Part shown: positions 51,596 to 60,448 of the stretch, in pieces
How positions within the stretch are numbered: the first letter of the stretch is position 1
How the letters are laid out: every line of letters starts with the position of its first letter
Source: Prosthecodimorpha hirschii
GTDB taxonomy: Bacteria > Pseudomonadota > Alphaproteobacteria > Rhizobiales > Ancalomicrobiaceae
Length of the DNA: 64,000 bases
Direction: 5' to 3'
Assembly: GCF_001305515.1 (NCBI RefSeq)
Contig: NZ_LJYW01000001.1
Span: 3,618,447-3,682,446, forward strand
Notes under the pieces: model-generated
Database searches by the model: none
Seen by the model: only the letters and a program-made list of their open reading frames with translations
What the model was told of the DNA's origin: nothing
Translations under genes and position numbers: made by a program

Positions 51596-52999
51596 ATGAG
51601 CGACCCGACCTTCCTGACCATCGCCGAGGCCGCCAAGCTGATCAAGGCGCGCAAGCTGTCGCCGGTCGAACTGGCCCAGGCCTGCATCGCCAAGACCAAA
51701 CGCCTCGACAACGTGCTTTGCGCCTATGTCGAACTGACCGAGGACATCGCCCTCGCGGCCGCCCGCACGGCCGAGGCGGAGATCGCCGCCGGCGGCTGGA
51801 AGGGGCCGCTGCACGGCATCCCGATCGGTCTCAAGGACATCTACGACACCGCCGGCACCCGCACGACCGGCCATTCCCGCCTGCTTGCGACCCGCGTCCC
51901 GGATGAGGACGCCACCACGGTGACCAAGCTGCGTCAGGCCGGCTCGGTCATCACCGGCAAGCTCGGCACCTTCGAATTCGCGATCGGTGGCCCGTCGTTC
52001 GACATCCTGACCCCGCCGGCGCGCAATCCCTGGAATCCGGACCACACCACCGGCGGATCGTCCTCGGGTTCGGGCGCCGCCGTGGCGGCCGGGCTGGTTC
52101 TGGGTGCCATGGGGACCGATACCGGTGGCTCGATCCGCGGTCCCTCGGCCTTGTGCGGCCTCGCCGGCATCAAGCCGACCTACGGGCTCCTGTCGCGCAA
52201 GGGCATCCTGCCGCTGTCGCAGTCGCTCGACCATGCCGGGCCGATGTGCTGGACCTCGGAAGACTGTGCGCTGATGATGCAGGCGCTGGCCGGCCACGAT
52301 CCGGGCGATCCGGCCAGCGCGCGGGTGCCGATCCCCGACTATGCGGCGGAGATCGGCAAGCCGGTGCAGGGGCTGCGCATCGGCGTCATCCGGCATTTCC
52401 ACGAGACCGACAATCCGGCGACGCCCGAAGTGCTGGCCGCGCTCGAGGAGGCGATCAGGGTCCTCGGCGGGCTCGGCTGCGAGGTCGTCGACGTGACCCT
52501 GCCGCCGCTCGCCGACTTCGCCGCCGTGGGCGTCACCATCATGGCGTCCGAGGCCTTCGCGATCCATGAGAAGACCCTGCAGGCGAGCCCCGAGCTCTAT
52601 GGCGAATTCGGTCGCGATCGCATCACCATGGGGGCCTTCTTCACCGCGGCCGACTATGTGGCGGCGGGCTACAAGCGGCGCGAACTCGCCGCCAAGGTGG
52701 CCGAGGTCATGAAGACCGTCGACGTTCTGATGACCGTCGGTTCGCCCTTCCCGGCCCAGCCGATCGACGCCGTGCCGAAATACCTGTTCTTCCGCACGCC
52801 TTCGCTCACCATGCCGTTCAACGTCACCGGCCTGCCCGCGCTGTGTGTCGCGATGGGCTTCTCGTCGACCGGCCTGCCGCTGTCGATGCAGCTTGTCGGC
52901 AAGGCCTTCGCCGAGCCGGTCCTGTTCGGCCTCGGTGACGCCTACGAGAAGGCCACGCCCTGGAAGAGCCGCCGGCCGGCCATGGCGCTTGCGGCGTGA
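51596..52999 (+). CDS. Amidase signature-family enzyme (second copy)
   Basis: A 467-residue paralogue of the amidase at 49881: the first 90 residues align almost residue by residue ('FLTIAEA', 'ARKLSPVEL', 'GPLHGIPIGLKDIY'), and Lys80, Ser155 and Ser179 fall at identical positions. The C-terminal third, which shapes the substrate pocket, differs more, suggesting a different substrate. It converges with the Dpp-type ATPase gene. Confidence 0.9.
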   Translation: MSDPTFLTIAEAAKLIKARKLSPVELAQACIAKTKRLDNVLCAYVELTEDIALAAARTAEAEIAAGGWKGPLHGIPIGLKDIYDTAGTRTTGHSRLLATRVPDEDATTVTKLRQAGSVITGKLGTFEFAIGGPSFDILTPPARNPWNPDHTTGGSSSGSGAAVAAGLVLGAMGTDTGGSIRGPSALCGLAGIKPTYGLLSRKGILPLSQSLDHAGPMCWTSEDCALMMQALAGHDPGDPASARVPIPDYAAEIGKPVQGLRIGVIRHFHETDNPATPEVLAALEEAIRVLGGLGCEVVDVTLPPLADFAAVGVTIMASEAFAIHEKTLQASPELYGEFGRDRITMGAFFTAADYVAAGYKRRELAAKVAEVMKTVDVLMTVGSPFPAQPIDAVPKYLFFRTPSLTMPFNVTGLPALCVAMGFSSTGLPLSMQLVGKAFAEPVLFGLGDAYEKATPWKSRRPAMALAA

Positions 53000-53052
53000 C
53001 GGGCTTCCGGCCGGCATCCCCGGCCGGACCCTGCCGCGACCGCCGAAATGCG

Positions 53053-53085
53053 ACGGCCCGCACCGGGTAGCCGGTTGCGGGCCGT
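53053..53085. terminator. Bidirectional hairpin between the amidase and Dpp operons
   Basis: A 10-bp perfect stem (53053-53062 with 53076-53085), extended internally by CCGG pairs, lies between convergent stop codons at 52999 and 53158. It is the natural terminator for both units. Confidence 0.65.
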
Positions 53086-53157
53086 ATCACGTCGGGCGGG
53101 ACATGCACTGCGGTGGACCCACCGGCCGCGGGCGCGGCTCGGTCGGAGGCCGCGTCG

Positions 53158-54219
53158 TCAGGCATCGGCCAGCATGGCGAAGCGCTCGGCCTTGGTGTCC
53201 ATGCGGAAGCAGCGCGCCGTATGGGTCGGCGAGAAGGCGGTCGGTTCCGGCAGGGCGAGCGTGCAGGAGGTCGCGGCGAAACGGCAGCGCGGCGCGAAGG
53301 AGCAGCCGGCCGGCGCCTGGCCGAGACTCGGCGGCGCGCCCGGGATGGTCTCGAGCCGCTGGCCGCGCTTGTCGCCGGACAGCATCGAGTCGAGCAGCCC
53401 GTTGGTGTAGGGGTGGCGCGGCGTCTCGATCATGTCGATGGCGGTGCCGGTCTCCACGAAGCGGCCGGCATACATGACGGCGAGCCGGTCGGAGACCTCG
53501 ATCGCCGCGCCGACATCGTGGGTGACGAAGATCACCGCCATGCCGAGTTCCTTCTGCAGCTTGCGCAGCAGGAGCAGCACCTGGATCTGGACCGTCACGT
53601 CGAGCGCCGTCGTCGGCTCGTCGGCCAGCAGCACGCTCGGCCGGCACGAGAGCGCGAGCGCGATCATGGCGCGCTGGCGCATGCCGCCGGACATTTCATG
53701 CGGATAGGCCTTGAGGCGGCGCCTGGCGCTCGGAATCTGCACCATGTCGAGCAGGTCCAGGGCCCGGGCCTCGGCCGTGCGCCGGTCGCAGCCCTCGTGC
53801 CGGCGGACCGTCTCGGCGATCTGCTCGCCGATGGTGAAGACCGGATCGAGCGCCGTCATCGGTTCCTGGAAGATCATCGAGATCGCGCGGCCGCGCACGT
53901 CTTCGAGCCGGCTCTCGTCGAGCCGCGCCACGTCATGGCCGGCCACCACGACCTTGCCGCCGACCTGGGCGTGGTCGGGCAGCAGCCGCATCAGCGCGCG
54001 CAGCGTGACCGACTTGCCGGAGCCGGATTCGCCCAGGATGCCGAGCACCTCGCCGCGGCGCAGCGAGAAGGAGACGCCGTTGACCGCGTGCACGACCCGT
54101 TCGCGCGACCGGAAGGTCACGGTCATGTCCTCGACATCGACCAGGGCGTCGGAGGCGGCCGGATCGGCAATCGGCCGGGCACCGTGGAGCTGGGCGACGA
54201 AATGGGCGTGAACGTTCAT
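53158..54219 (-). CDS. Dipeptide/oligopeptide-type ABC ATPase (DppD/OppD)
   Basis: A 353-residue ATPase with Walker A 'GESGSGKS', 'MSGGMRQRAMIALAL', Walker B 'VLLADEPTTALD' and the C-terminal Cys-rich oligopeptide domain ('GCSFAPRCRFAATSC'), which in this family binds a [4Fe-4S] cluster or zinc. It overlaps its partner's stop as ATGA. Confidence 0.92.
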   Translation of the reverse strand: MNVHAHFVAQLHGARPIADPAASDALVDVEDMTVTFRSRERVVHAVNGVSFSLRRGEVLGILGESGSGKSVTLRALMRLLPDHAQVGGKVVVAGHDVARLDESRLEDVRGRAISMIFQEPMTALDPVFTIGEQIAETVRRHEGCDRRTAEARALDLLDMVQIPSARRRLKAYPHEMSGGMRQRAMIALALSCRPSVLLADEPTTALDVTVQIQVLLLLRKLQKELGMAVIFVTHDVGAAIEVSDRLAVMYAGRFVETGTAIDMIETPRHPYTNGLLDSMLSGDKRGQRLETIPGAPPSLGQAPAGCSFAPRCRFAATSCTLALPEPTAFSPTHTARCFRMDTKAERFAMLADA

Positions 54220-55313
54220 TCGGCGGCCTCCAGGCTGGAAACGGGCGCCGCTGGCGCCTTGCTGTGGCCGGACCCGGCCGTGTCCATGTGGCAGGCGACG
54301 GCATGGTCGACGCCCTCGCCGATGGCCGCCAGGATCGGCGTCCGGTCGGCACAGACGCCTTCGGCGAAGGGACAGCGGGTCCGGAAGCGGCAGCCGGAGG
54401 GCGGGTTGATCGGGTTGGGCGGATCGCCGGTCAGCGGCGGCGCCTCCGTGCGCCGGCGTGGGTCGAGCGTCGGCACGGCCGAGAGCAGCGCACGCGTATA
54501 GGGATGGCGGGGCTGGCGGTAGAGTGCCTCGACCTCGCCGATCTCCACGATCCGGCCGAGATACATCACGACGACGCGGTCGGACATGTAGCGCACGACG
54601 TTGAGATCGTGGCTGATGAAGATGTAGGTGAGGTTCAGGTCCTGCTTCAGGTCCTGCAGCAGGTTGAGCACCTGGGCCTCGACGGACTTGTCGAGCGCCG
54701 ACACCGCTTCGTCGAGCAGGACGAGGCGCGGGTCCATGGCGAGCGCGCGGGCGATGTTGACGCGCTGGCGCTGGCCGCCGGACAGTTCGTGCGGATAGCG
54801 CCGGGCGAAGAGATGCGGGGCGAGACCGACGCGGGCGAGCAGGTCGTGGGCCCGCTCGCGCGCCTCGGTCGCGTCGCGGCCGTGGGCGATCTGGCCGAAG
54901 GCGATGATGTCGGCGATCTGCGCGCGCGGATTGAGCGACGAATAGCTGTCCTGGAACACCATCTGCATCTGCCGGCGCAGATCGCGCACCGAGATGCCGC
55001 GCAGGCCGCCGACCGGATCGCCGTCGAAGACGATCGTCCCGGCATCGGGCTCGATCAGGTGCATCAGCAGGCGTGCCGTGGTCGACTTGCCGCACCCGGA
55101 CTCCCCGACGATGCCGAGCGTCTCGCCCTTCTTCACCGCGAAGGAGACGCCGTCGACGGCCTGCACCACCGGGCGGCGGGTGAAGGGCAGGCCCTTCAGC
55201 GGGAAATGCTTGCGCAGCCCCTCGACGATCAGCAGCGGCTGGGCCGGCCCGCCGCGGTCGCGCGGTTCGGCCGCCGGGCTTTTCGTCGAGGGCAGATCGG
55301 CAGACGGTTTCAT
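54216..55313 (-). CDS. Dipeptide/oligopeptide-type ABC ATPase (DppF/OppF)
   Basis: The second ATPase, 365 residues: Walker A 'GESGCGKSTTARLLM', signature 'LSGGQRQRVNIARAL', Walker B 'LVLLDEAVSALDKSVEAQ', and the Cys-rich tail 'GCRFRTRCPFAEGVC'. Note that Walker B ends in DEA rather than DEP, a known variant. The ATG at 55313 has GAGGAGG upstream, so the longer frame to 55478 is not needed. Confidence 0.92.
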   Translation of the reverse strand: MKPSADLPSTKSPAAEPRDRGGPAQPLLIVEGLRKHFPLKGLPFTRRPVVQAVDGVSFAVKKGETLGIVGESGCGKSTTARLLMHLIEPDAGTIVFDGDPVGGLRGISVRDLRRQMQMVFQDSYSSLNPRAQIADIIAFGQIAHGRDATEARERAHDLLARVGLAPHLFARRYPHELSGGQRQRVNIARALAMDPRLVLLDEAVSALDKSVEAQVLNLLQDLKQDLNLTYIFISHDLNVVRYMSDRVVVMYLGRIVEIGEVEALYRQPRHPYTRALLSAVPTLDPRRRTEAPPLTGDPPNPINPPSGCRFRTRCPFAEGVCADRTPILAAIGEGVDHAVACHMDTAGSGHSKAPAAPVSSLEAAE

Positions 55314-55324
55314 GCTTCGCCTCC

Positions 55325-56221
55325 TCAGCGCGGCAGCCGGACATCCATGGCGGACCGGAGCCCGTCGCTCATCAGGTTGAACGCCATCGAGGTGATCAGG
55401 ATGACCAGGCCGGGCAGCGCGGCATTGACCGGATTGACGTAGATCGACTGGCGCAGGGCATTGAGCATCGAGCCCCATTCGGCATTGGGCGGCGCGACGC
55501 CGAGGCCCAGGAAGGACAGCCCGGCCGCCAGGATGATCGACAGCGAAACCAGGCTGGTCGCATAGACCAGGATCGGCGAGAGCACGTTGGCGATGACCTG
55601 GTGGCGGATCACCATGGCGAGGCTGGCGCCGGTCGCCCGCGCCGCTTCGACGAAATCCAGGCTGCGGACCTGGGTGGTGACGCTCTCGCTGACCCGCACG
55701 ACCGGCGGAATGAACACGATGGTCAGCGACAGGATCATGTTGCGCACGCCCGACCCGAGCACGCCGCAGATGGCGATGGCGAGCAGCACGGACGGGAAGG
55801 CGTAGAACACGTCCATCGTCCGCATCACCAGCGTGTTGACCACCCGGCCGCCGATGCCGGCGACGATGCCGAGCGTCGCGCCGATCAGCGTCGCGACGAT
55901 GACCGGCGTGACGCCGGTCAGCAGCGTCAGCCGCGATCCATAGGCGAGCCGGGTCCAGAGATCGCGGCCGACCTCGTCGGTGCCGAGCCAGTGGTTGGGC
56001 GTGCCGATGGGCTTGAGGCGGTTGGCGACGCGGCCGACATAGGGGTCGTGGGCGGTGATCAGCGGGGCGAAGATGGCGACGAGGATCACCGCCAGCAGGA
56101 TCGCGGCGACGACCAGCGTGACCTTGTCGCGGGCCAGGCGTTCGCCGACCAGGCGCCAGTAGCCCTTGCCGGCGACCGGGGCGGGGATCGATATCGCCGG
56201 AGCGGCGGCTGTGATCGACAT
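55325..56221 (-). CDS. Dipeptide/oligopeptide-type ABC permease (DppC/OppC)
   Basis: A 298-residue permease with the N-terminal OppC-type segment and 'HWLGTDEVGRDLWTRLAYGSRLTL', the family signature, plus the EAA loop 'EAARATGASLAMVIRHQVIANV'. It forms the channel with the DppB-type partner encoded 14 bp upstream. Confidence 0.92.
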   Translation of the reverse strand: MSITAAAPAISIPAPVAGKGYWRLVGERLARDKVTLVVAAILLAVILVAIFAPLITAHDPYVGRVANRLKPIGTPNHWLGTDEVGRDLWTRLAYGSRLTLLTGVTPVIVATLIGATLGIVAGIGGRVVNTLVMRTMDVFYAFPSVLLAIAICGVLGSGVRNMILSLTIVFIPPVVRVSESVTTQVRSLDFVEAARATGASLAMVIRHQVIANVLSPILVYATSLVSLSIILAAGLSFLGLGVAPPNAEWGSMLNALRQSIYVNPVNAALPGLVILITSMAFNLMSDGLRSAMDVRLPR

Positions 56222-56235
56222 CGGGGCCTCCCGGT

Positions 56236-57180
56236 TCAGCGGCGGATGCGCGGGTCGATGGCCGCCTGGAGCACGTCGACCGACAGGTTGATGAGGACGA
56301 AGAAGAAGGACAGGACCACCACGGTCGCCTGCAGGACCGGGATGTCGCGCCGGAAGATGGCGAGGTTCATCAACTGCCCCGATCCCGGCCAGTTGTAGAC
56401 GGTCTCGACCAGGATCGAGCCGCCGAGCAGGTAGCCGAACTGAAGGCCCATCAGCGCCATGGCGGGCGGGGCCGCATTCTTCAGGACGTGATAGATGATC
56501 CGCTTGCGGCGCAGGCCCTTGCCGCGCAGGGCCGCGGTGAATTCCTGCCCGTTGATCTCCAGCACGGTCGCCCGAACCAGCCGGCTGATCACCCCCATCG
56601 GGATCAGCGACAGGGTCGCGACCGGCAGGATCATGTGGGTCACGTCCTCCCAGCTCTGCGGCAGGCCGCCGGACGGCCCCATGCCGGTCGCCGGCAGCCA
56701 GTTGAGGATGACCGAAAACAGGATGACGGAGACGATCGCGCCCCAGTAGTGCGGCATGCTCACGCCCGTGATGGCGATCGCCGAAGCCAGCTTGTCGATC
56801 CAGGTGTCGCGGTTGAAGCCCGCCACGGCGCCCAGGAAGATGCCGAGCGCGAAGCCCAGAACGGCGGCCGGGATGGCCAGCACCAGCGTGTTCGACAAGG
56901 CGCTGATCAGCTGTTCGCGCACCGGTTCGCCGGTGAACACCGAATTGCCGAGATCGCCGACGGCCACGCGGCCGAGCCATGTGAAATATTGAATGTAGAG
57001 CGGCTGGTCGAAGCCGTATTTGGCCTTGATCTGATCGACCAGTTCCTTCGGCGCTTCCGGCGGGAGAAGCAGATCGAGCGGGTTGCCGGGCACCAGATGG
57101 ATCAGCCCGAAGGCGATCAGCGAGACACCCAGCAGAATCGGGATCGTGTAGAGAATGCGGACCAGGGCATAGACGAGCAT
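56236..57180 (-). CDS. Dipeptide/oligopeptide-type ABC permease (DppB/OppB)
   Basis: A 314-residue permease beginning 'MLVYALVRILYTIPILLGVSLIAFGLIHLVPGNP', typical of DppB; the EAA loop is 'EFTAALRGKGLRRKRIIYHVLKNAAPPAM'. AAGGA precedes the ATG at 57180. It is first in the transport operon and is preceded by a sigma-54 promoter at 57285-57300. Confidence 0.92.
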   Translation of the reverse strand: MLVYALVRILYTIPILLGVSLIAFGLIHLVPGNPLDLLLPPEAPKELVDQIKAKYGFDQPLYIQYFTWLGRVAVGDLGNSVFTGEPVREQLISALSNTLVLAIPAAVLGFALGIFLGAVAGFNRDTWIDKLASAIAITGVSMPHYWGAIVSVILFSVILNWLPATGMGPSGGLPQSWEDVTHMILPVATLSLIPMGVISRLVRATVLEINGQEFTAALRGKGLRRKRIIYHVLKNAAPPAMALMGLQFGYLLGGSILVETVYNWPGSGQLMNLAIFRRDIPVLQATVVVLSFFFVLINLSVDVLQAAIDPRIRR

Positions 57181-57284
57181 CGGCACTGTCCTTGCGAAGG
57201 CGGGCCGGCAGGACCGGGCCGGGCTCTGCCGCGGAAGATCGACCGGCATCGGCCGCGTTCGGCGTATCGGCCAGGATCGGATCC

Positions 57285-57300
57285 AGCAATCGTCATGCCA
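57285..57300 (-). promoter_or_regulatory. Sigma-54 promoter of the Dpp-type operon
   Basis: On the minus strand this reads TGGCATGACGATTGCT, identical over all 16 bp to the promoter at 48627-48642. GG and GC are ten bases apart. It lies about 105 bp upstream of the dppB-type start. The shared promoter ties the binding protein to this transporter although they lie 9 kb apart. Confidence 0.75.
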
Positions 57301-57436
57301 GACGATGGGATGCAATCACGCCCGAGCCCCGTGTCCGTCGATCCCCCGCCGTGTGGGGCAGGACTCCGCGCGAATCGCATGTCCTCCGAATGGGGCCGAT
57401 GGACCCGCGGCTTCGCCCATAGGACCCCGCATCCGA

Positions 57437-57450
57437 GGATATTGTATCCA
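57437..57450. promoter_or_regulatory. Palindromic operator-like motif GGATATTGTATCCA
   Basis: GGATA-TTG-TATCC is a perfect palindrome and includes the same 13-mer as at 48613-48625. It lies about 137 bp upstream of the Dpp sigma-54 promoter. Confidence 0.5.
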
Positions 57451-57722
57451 TAATGATCATGGGACGATCATCGCCTGATCACGATGGCGGCACCCTGGGC
57501 GGCGGGCCGGCCACGGCCCTGGCGATCGCCGTCGCCCGGCGCCTGCGGAGATCGGCCTCGGCCCGGCTTCTTCCGTAAGGCAATCGGTCGGAATCCCGGC
57601 CGCAATCGGGGGGAAATGGCGAATGGCTGGCCCTGAAGGCCGGGGTTCCGTTCCGTCCGCCCGGCCGGCACGACGGAGCCCGCCGGTCGCCGTTGATGCA
57701 CAAACTTCTCGCAGATCGCATT

Positions 57723-57732
57723 ATTGTATCCA
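57723..57732. promoter_or_regulatory. Motif ATTGTATCCA upstream of the EamA-isochorismatase pair
   Basis: The 10-mer shared with 48616-48625 and 57441-57450 occurs 97 bp before the EamA start at 57830, in the expected promoter area. Confidence 0.45.
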
Positions 57733-57829
57733 GTCAAGACGGTGCTACCCTCGCCGGTGCCGTCGTTTCGCGGCGCTTCACGGCTGGCCGCTTCACGGCG
57801 GGCCGGCTTCGGCCCGAAGGCTGTTCCGG

Positions 57830-58702
57830 ATGACCGATCTCGCCGTTCCTTCCCCGCGCAACGAGCGCACGGGCGTGATGCTGATGCTGGTCGGGATCGG
57901 TCTGTTCTCGATCGTCAATGCCGCCATCAAGGAACTCTCGGCCCAGGTCTCGATCACCCAGATCATCGTGTTCCGCAATTTCGCGGCCCTGATTCCGATC
58001 GTCATGATGGCCGGCACGATGGGCGGACTGCGCGTGCTGAAGCCGTCCCGGTTCGGGCCGCAGGTGGTCCAGGCGCTGCTCTTCTTCCTGACCCTCTACG
58101 GCTATTTCTTCGCCTACAAGCTGATGCCGATCACCGATGCGACGGCGATCTCCTTCGCCCAGCCGCTGATCGTGGTCGCGCTGTCGGCGCCGTTCCTCGG
58201 CGAGCGGGTGTCGGCGGCGCAATGGACGGCGGTTTTGATGGGGCTCGCGGGCGTGCTGCTGATGGTCGGCCCGAGCGGCGAGAGCCTCAACGTCGGCGCC
58301 CTCTGCGCGGTCGCCGGGACGCTCGCCAGCGCCATCTCGATGCTGCAGCTGCGCCGGATGACGGCCACCGACCCGTCGATCGCGATCCTGTTCTGGACCA
58401 TGGCGATCTCGGGCGCCGCCGCGCTGCCGCTGCTCGCGGTCGGCTGGGTGACGCCGACGCCCTGGCAGGTCGCCGCCCTGGTCGCCACCGGCATCGCCTG
58501 CGGGATCCTGCAATATCTGACCACGCTCGCCCTGCACCACGCCAGCGTCGCCGCCATCGCGCCGACCCGCTACACCGGCATCGTCTGGGCGCTGGCGATC
58601 GATGTGGCCTGGTTCGCCGTCACGCCGTCCCCGGCCGTCCTGCTCGGCGCCGCCGTCGTGATCGCCGCCGCCGTCCTGGTTCTCCGCAGGGAGGAGTCCT
58701 GA
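57830..58702 (+). CDS. EamA/DMT-family permease
   Basis: A 290-residue protein with ten predicted membrane helices in two EamA repeats ('DATAISFAQPLIVVALSAPFLGERV' ends the first). It is followed 38 bp later by the isochorismatase-fold hydrolase gene, with which it probably forms an operon. It may export a by-product or import the hydrolase substrate. Confidence 0.88.
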   Translation: MTDLAVPSPRNERTGVMLMLVGIGLFSIVNAAIKELSAQVSITQIIVFRNFAALIPIVMMAGTMGGLRVLKPSRFGPQVVQALLFFLTLYGYFFAYKLMPITDATAISFAQPLIVVALSAPFLGERVSAAQWTAVLMGLAGVLLMVGPSGESLNVGALCAVAGTLASAISMLQLRRMTATDPSIAILFWTMAISGAAALPLLAVGWVTPTPWQVAALVATGIACGILQYLTTLALHHASVAAIAPTRYTGIVWALAIDVAWFAVTPSPAVLLGAAVVIAAAVLVLRREES

Positions 58703-58740
58703 CCGGGGCCTTCGACCGAAACCCAAACCGGAGCAGACCC

Positions 58741-59454
58741 ATGCACAAGATCGCCATTCCCCCCTTTGTCATCGATCGCGTGATGCAGCGGCGCGGCCGC
58801 CTGCATGTCTTCGACCGGATCGATCCGGTCCGGACGGCCATGATCGTGGTCGACCTGCAGAACGGCTTCATGGCGCCGGGCCAGCCGTCCGAGATCGCCA
58901 ATGCCCGCGAGATCGTGCCGAACGTCAATGCCATCGGGGACGCGCTGCGCGCGGCCGGCGGGCAGGTCGTCTATATCCAGAACACCGTGACCGACGCGAC
59001 GCGCGCGAGCTGGGGGACCTGGTTCGACCATTTCATGGAGCCCGGTCTGCGCGGCCGGATGATCGAGGCCTTCACGCGCGGCAGCTTCGGCCACGCCATC
59101 TATCCGGACCTGACCGTGCAGCCGCAGGACTGGGCGATCGAGAAGGAGCGCTTCGGCGCCTTCGTGCCGGGCTCGTCGGACCTCCACGAGAGGCTCCAGG
59201 CCGCCGGCATCGACACCCTGCTGATCGTCGGCACGGCGACCAATGTCTGCTGTGAATCCACCGCCCGCGACGCGATGATGATGAACTACAAGGTCGTCTT
59301 CCTGTCGGACGCCAATGCCTGCCGGACCGACGAGGAGCACAACGCGACCCTCGGCAACATGCTGGCCCTGTTCGCCGATGTCCGTTCGACCGAAGAGGTG
59401 GTGGCGATGATCGAGGCCGGCGGAGCGGCGGCGCTGGCGGACGCGGCCGAGTAG
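58741..59454 (+). CDS. Isochorismatase-fold cysteine hydrolase, biuret-hydrolase-like
   Basis: A 237-residue hydrolase with the triad Asp38 ('VVDLQNGF'), Lys135 ('EKERFGAF') and Cys170 ('TATNVCCESTARDAMM'). The 'NVCCEST' stretch and 'SDANACRTDEEHNATLGNM' tail resemble biuret hydrolase, RutB and N-carbamoylsarcosine amidohydrolase, which release ammonia from ureido or carbamoyl groups. Placed beside AtzE/AtzG-like genes, biuret or a related ureide is a good candidate substrate, but this rests on motif memory and context. Confidence 0.85.
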   Translation: MHKIAIPPFVIDRVMQRRGRLHVFDRIDPVRTAMIVVDLQNGFMAPGQPSEIANAREIVPNVNAIGDALRAAGGQVVYIQNTVTDATRASWGTWFDHFMEPGLRGRMIEAFTRGSFGHAIYPDLTVQPQDWAIEKERFGAFVPGSSDLHERLQAAGIDTLLIVGTATNVCCESTARDAMMMNYKVVFLSDANACRTDEEHNATLGNMLALFADVRSTEEVVAMIEAGGAAALADAAE

Positions 59455-59743
59455 TCTGCCGGCCCAGGCGGCAACGACGCCCGGCCTGCAACGGCACCGG
59501 GGCGACAGCGGCGCCGGGGCGAACGGCCGGGGCCCGTTTCGACCCCTGCCGGCAGAGGCGGGCCGGGGCCGGCACGCTCGGTACCCGAATTGGATCCAGA
59601 TCGGCGAGGCCGGGCCGCCCTGCTGGCGGTCCGGTCGACCGGCACCGGCACGCCCTACCCGGCACGCCTTTCGAAGGCCGCCCGCGCGCCGACAGGCGCC
59701 GAAAGCCCGGCCGGGCGACCGGATCGAGGGATGCGGGGGCCGA

Positions 59744-60448
59744 TCAGGCGGCGGGGCGGACCCGCGAGGCCTTTTCCGACTTCTTGGCCTCGACCTTCTT
59801 CCACTGCTGCACCAGCCTGCGGCCGGCGCGGTAGATGTGCTCGCGTTCCAGCGCCTCGGCGCGCGCGGGCTGCCGGTTGAAGATGGCGTCGGCGATTTCG
59901 ACGTGATCCCAATGCGCCTGGGTCAGGAATTCGGCGTCAAACCACTGGAAGCGGATATGCGCGATGATCGGAACGTCGCGGGATTTCCGGATCAGGGCGA
60001 CCAGATAGGGATTGTCGGCAGCCTGGTGGATGATCTGGTGGAACTGTTCGTTGAGATCGGTCCAGCGGACGCGGGTCTCCTCGGTCCACTGGTGCTCGTC
60101 GACCAGTTGGGCCGATTCGCTCAGCACCCGGTGCATCTGGCCGCGTTCCTCGTCCGAGAATCCCCGTTCGGCGGCGAGGCGCGCCGCGAGGGCTTCGAGC
60201 GCGATGCGCACCTCGTAGGTCGCTGCGATGTCCTTGGAGGAATAGCTGCGGACGGCGTAGCCGCTGTTCGGGGTGTAGTCGAGCAGCCCCTCGGCGGCGA
60301 GCGTGGACAGGGCGCCGCGGATCGGGGTGCGCGAAACGCCGAGGGATGTGGCGAGGTCGATCTCGTTCATCCGCATCCCGCCGGCATATTCCCCGTTCAG
60401 GATCCCATTGCGAAGAGTGCGGGTGACGGCCTGGCTGCGCGTTGCCAT
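59744..60448 (-). CDS. GntR-family regulator, FCD subfamily
   Basis: A 234-residue regulator: a winged helix-turn-helix ('MNEIDLATSLGVSRTPIRGALSTLAAEGLLDYTPNSGYAVRSYS') and a helical FCD domain with metal-ligand His residues ('NEQFHQIIHQAADNPY', 'DHVEIADAIFNRQPARAEALEREHI'). The ATG at 60448 starts the HTH region normally. Between the Dpp/amidase genes and the next EamA gene, it is the likely reader of the ATTGTATCCA-type sites. Confidence 0.9.
   Translation of the reverse strand: MATRSQAVTRTLRNGILNGEYAGGMRMNEIDLATSLGVSRTPIRGALSTLAAEGLLDYTPNSGYAVRSYSSKDIAATYEVRIALEALAARLAAERGFSDEERGQMHRVLSESAQLVDEHQWTEETRVRWTDLNEQFHQIIHQAADNPYLVALIRKSRDVPIIAHIRFQWFDAEFLTQAHWDHVEIADAIFNRQPARAEALEREHIYRAGRRLVQQWKKVEAKKSEKASRVRPAA

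Larger units (their letters stand above)
57181..57829. other. Divergent control region between the Dpp operon and EamA gene
   Basis: A 649-bp spacer with no supportable gene. From left to right it holds a sigma-54 promoter facing dppB (57285-57300), the palindrome GGATATTGTATCC (57437-57449) and another ATTGTATCCA (57723-57732) nearer the EamA gene. No convincing sigma-54 or sigma-70 promoter facing the EamA gene was found. Confidence 0.6.

Noticed and set aside
57600-57829. Possible sigma-54 site facing the EamA gene (GGCACGACGGAGCC)
   Set aside because: The GG to GC spacing is 9, not 10, and the -12 box does not match TTGC.
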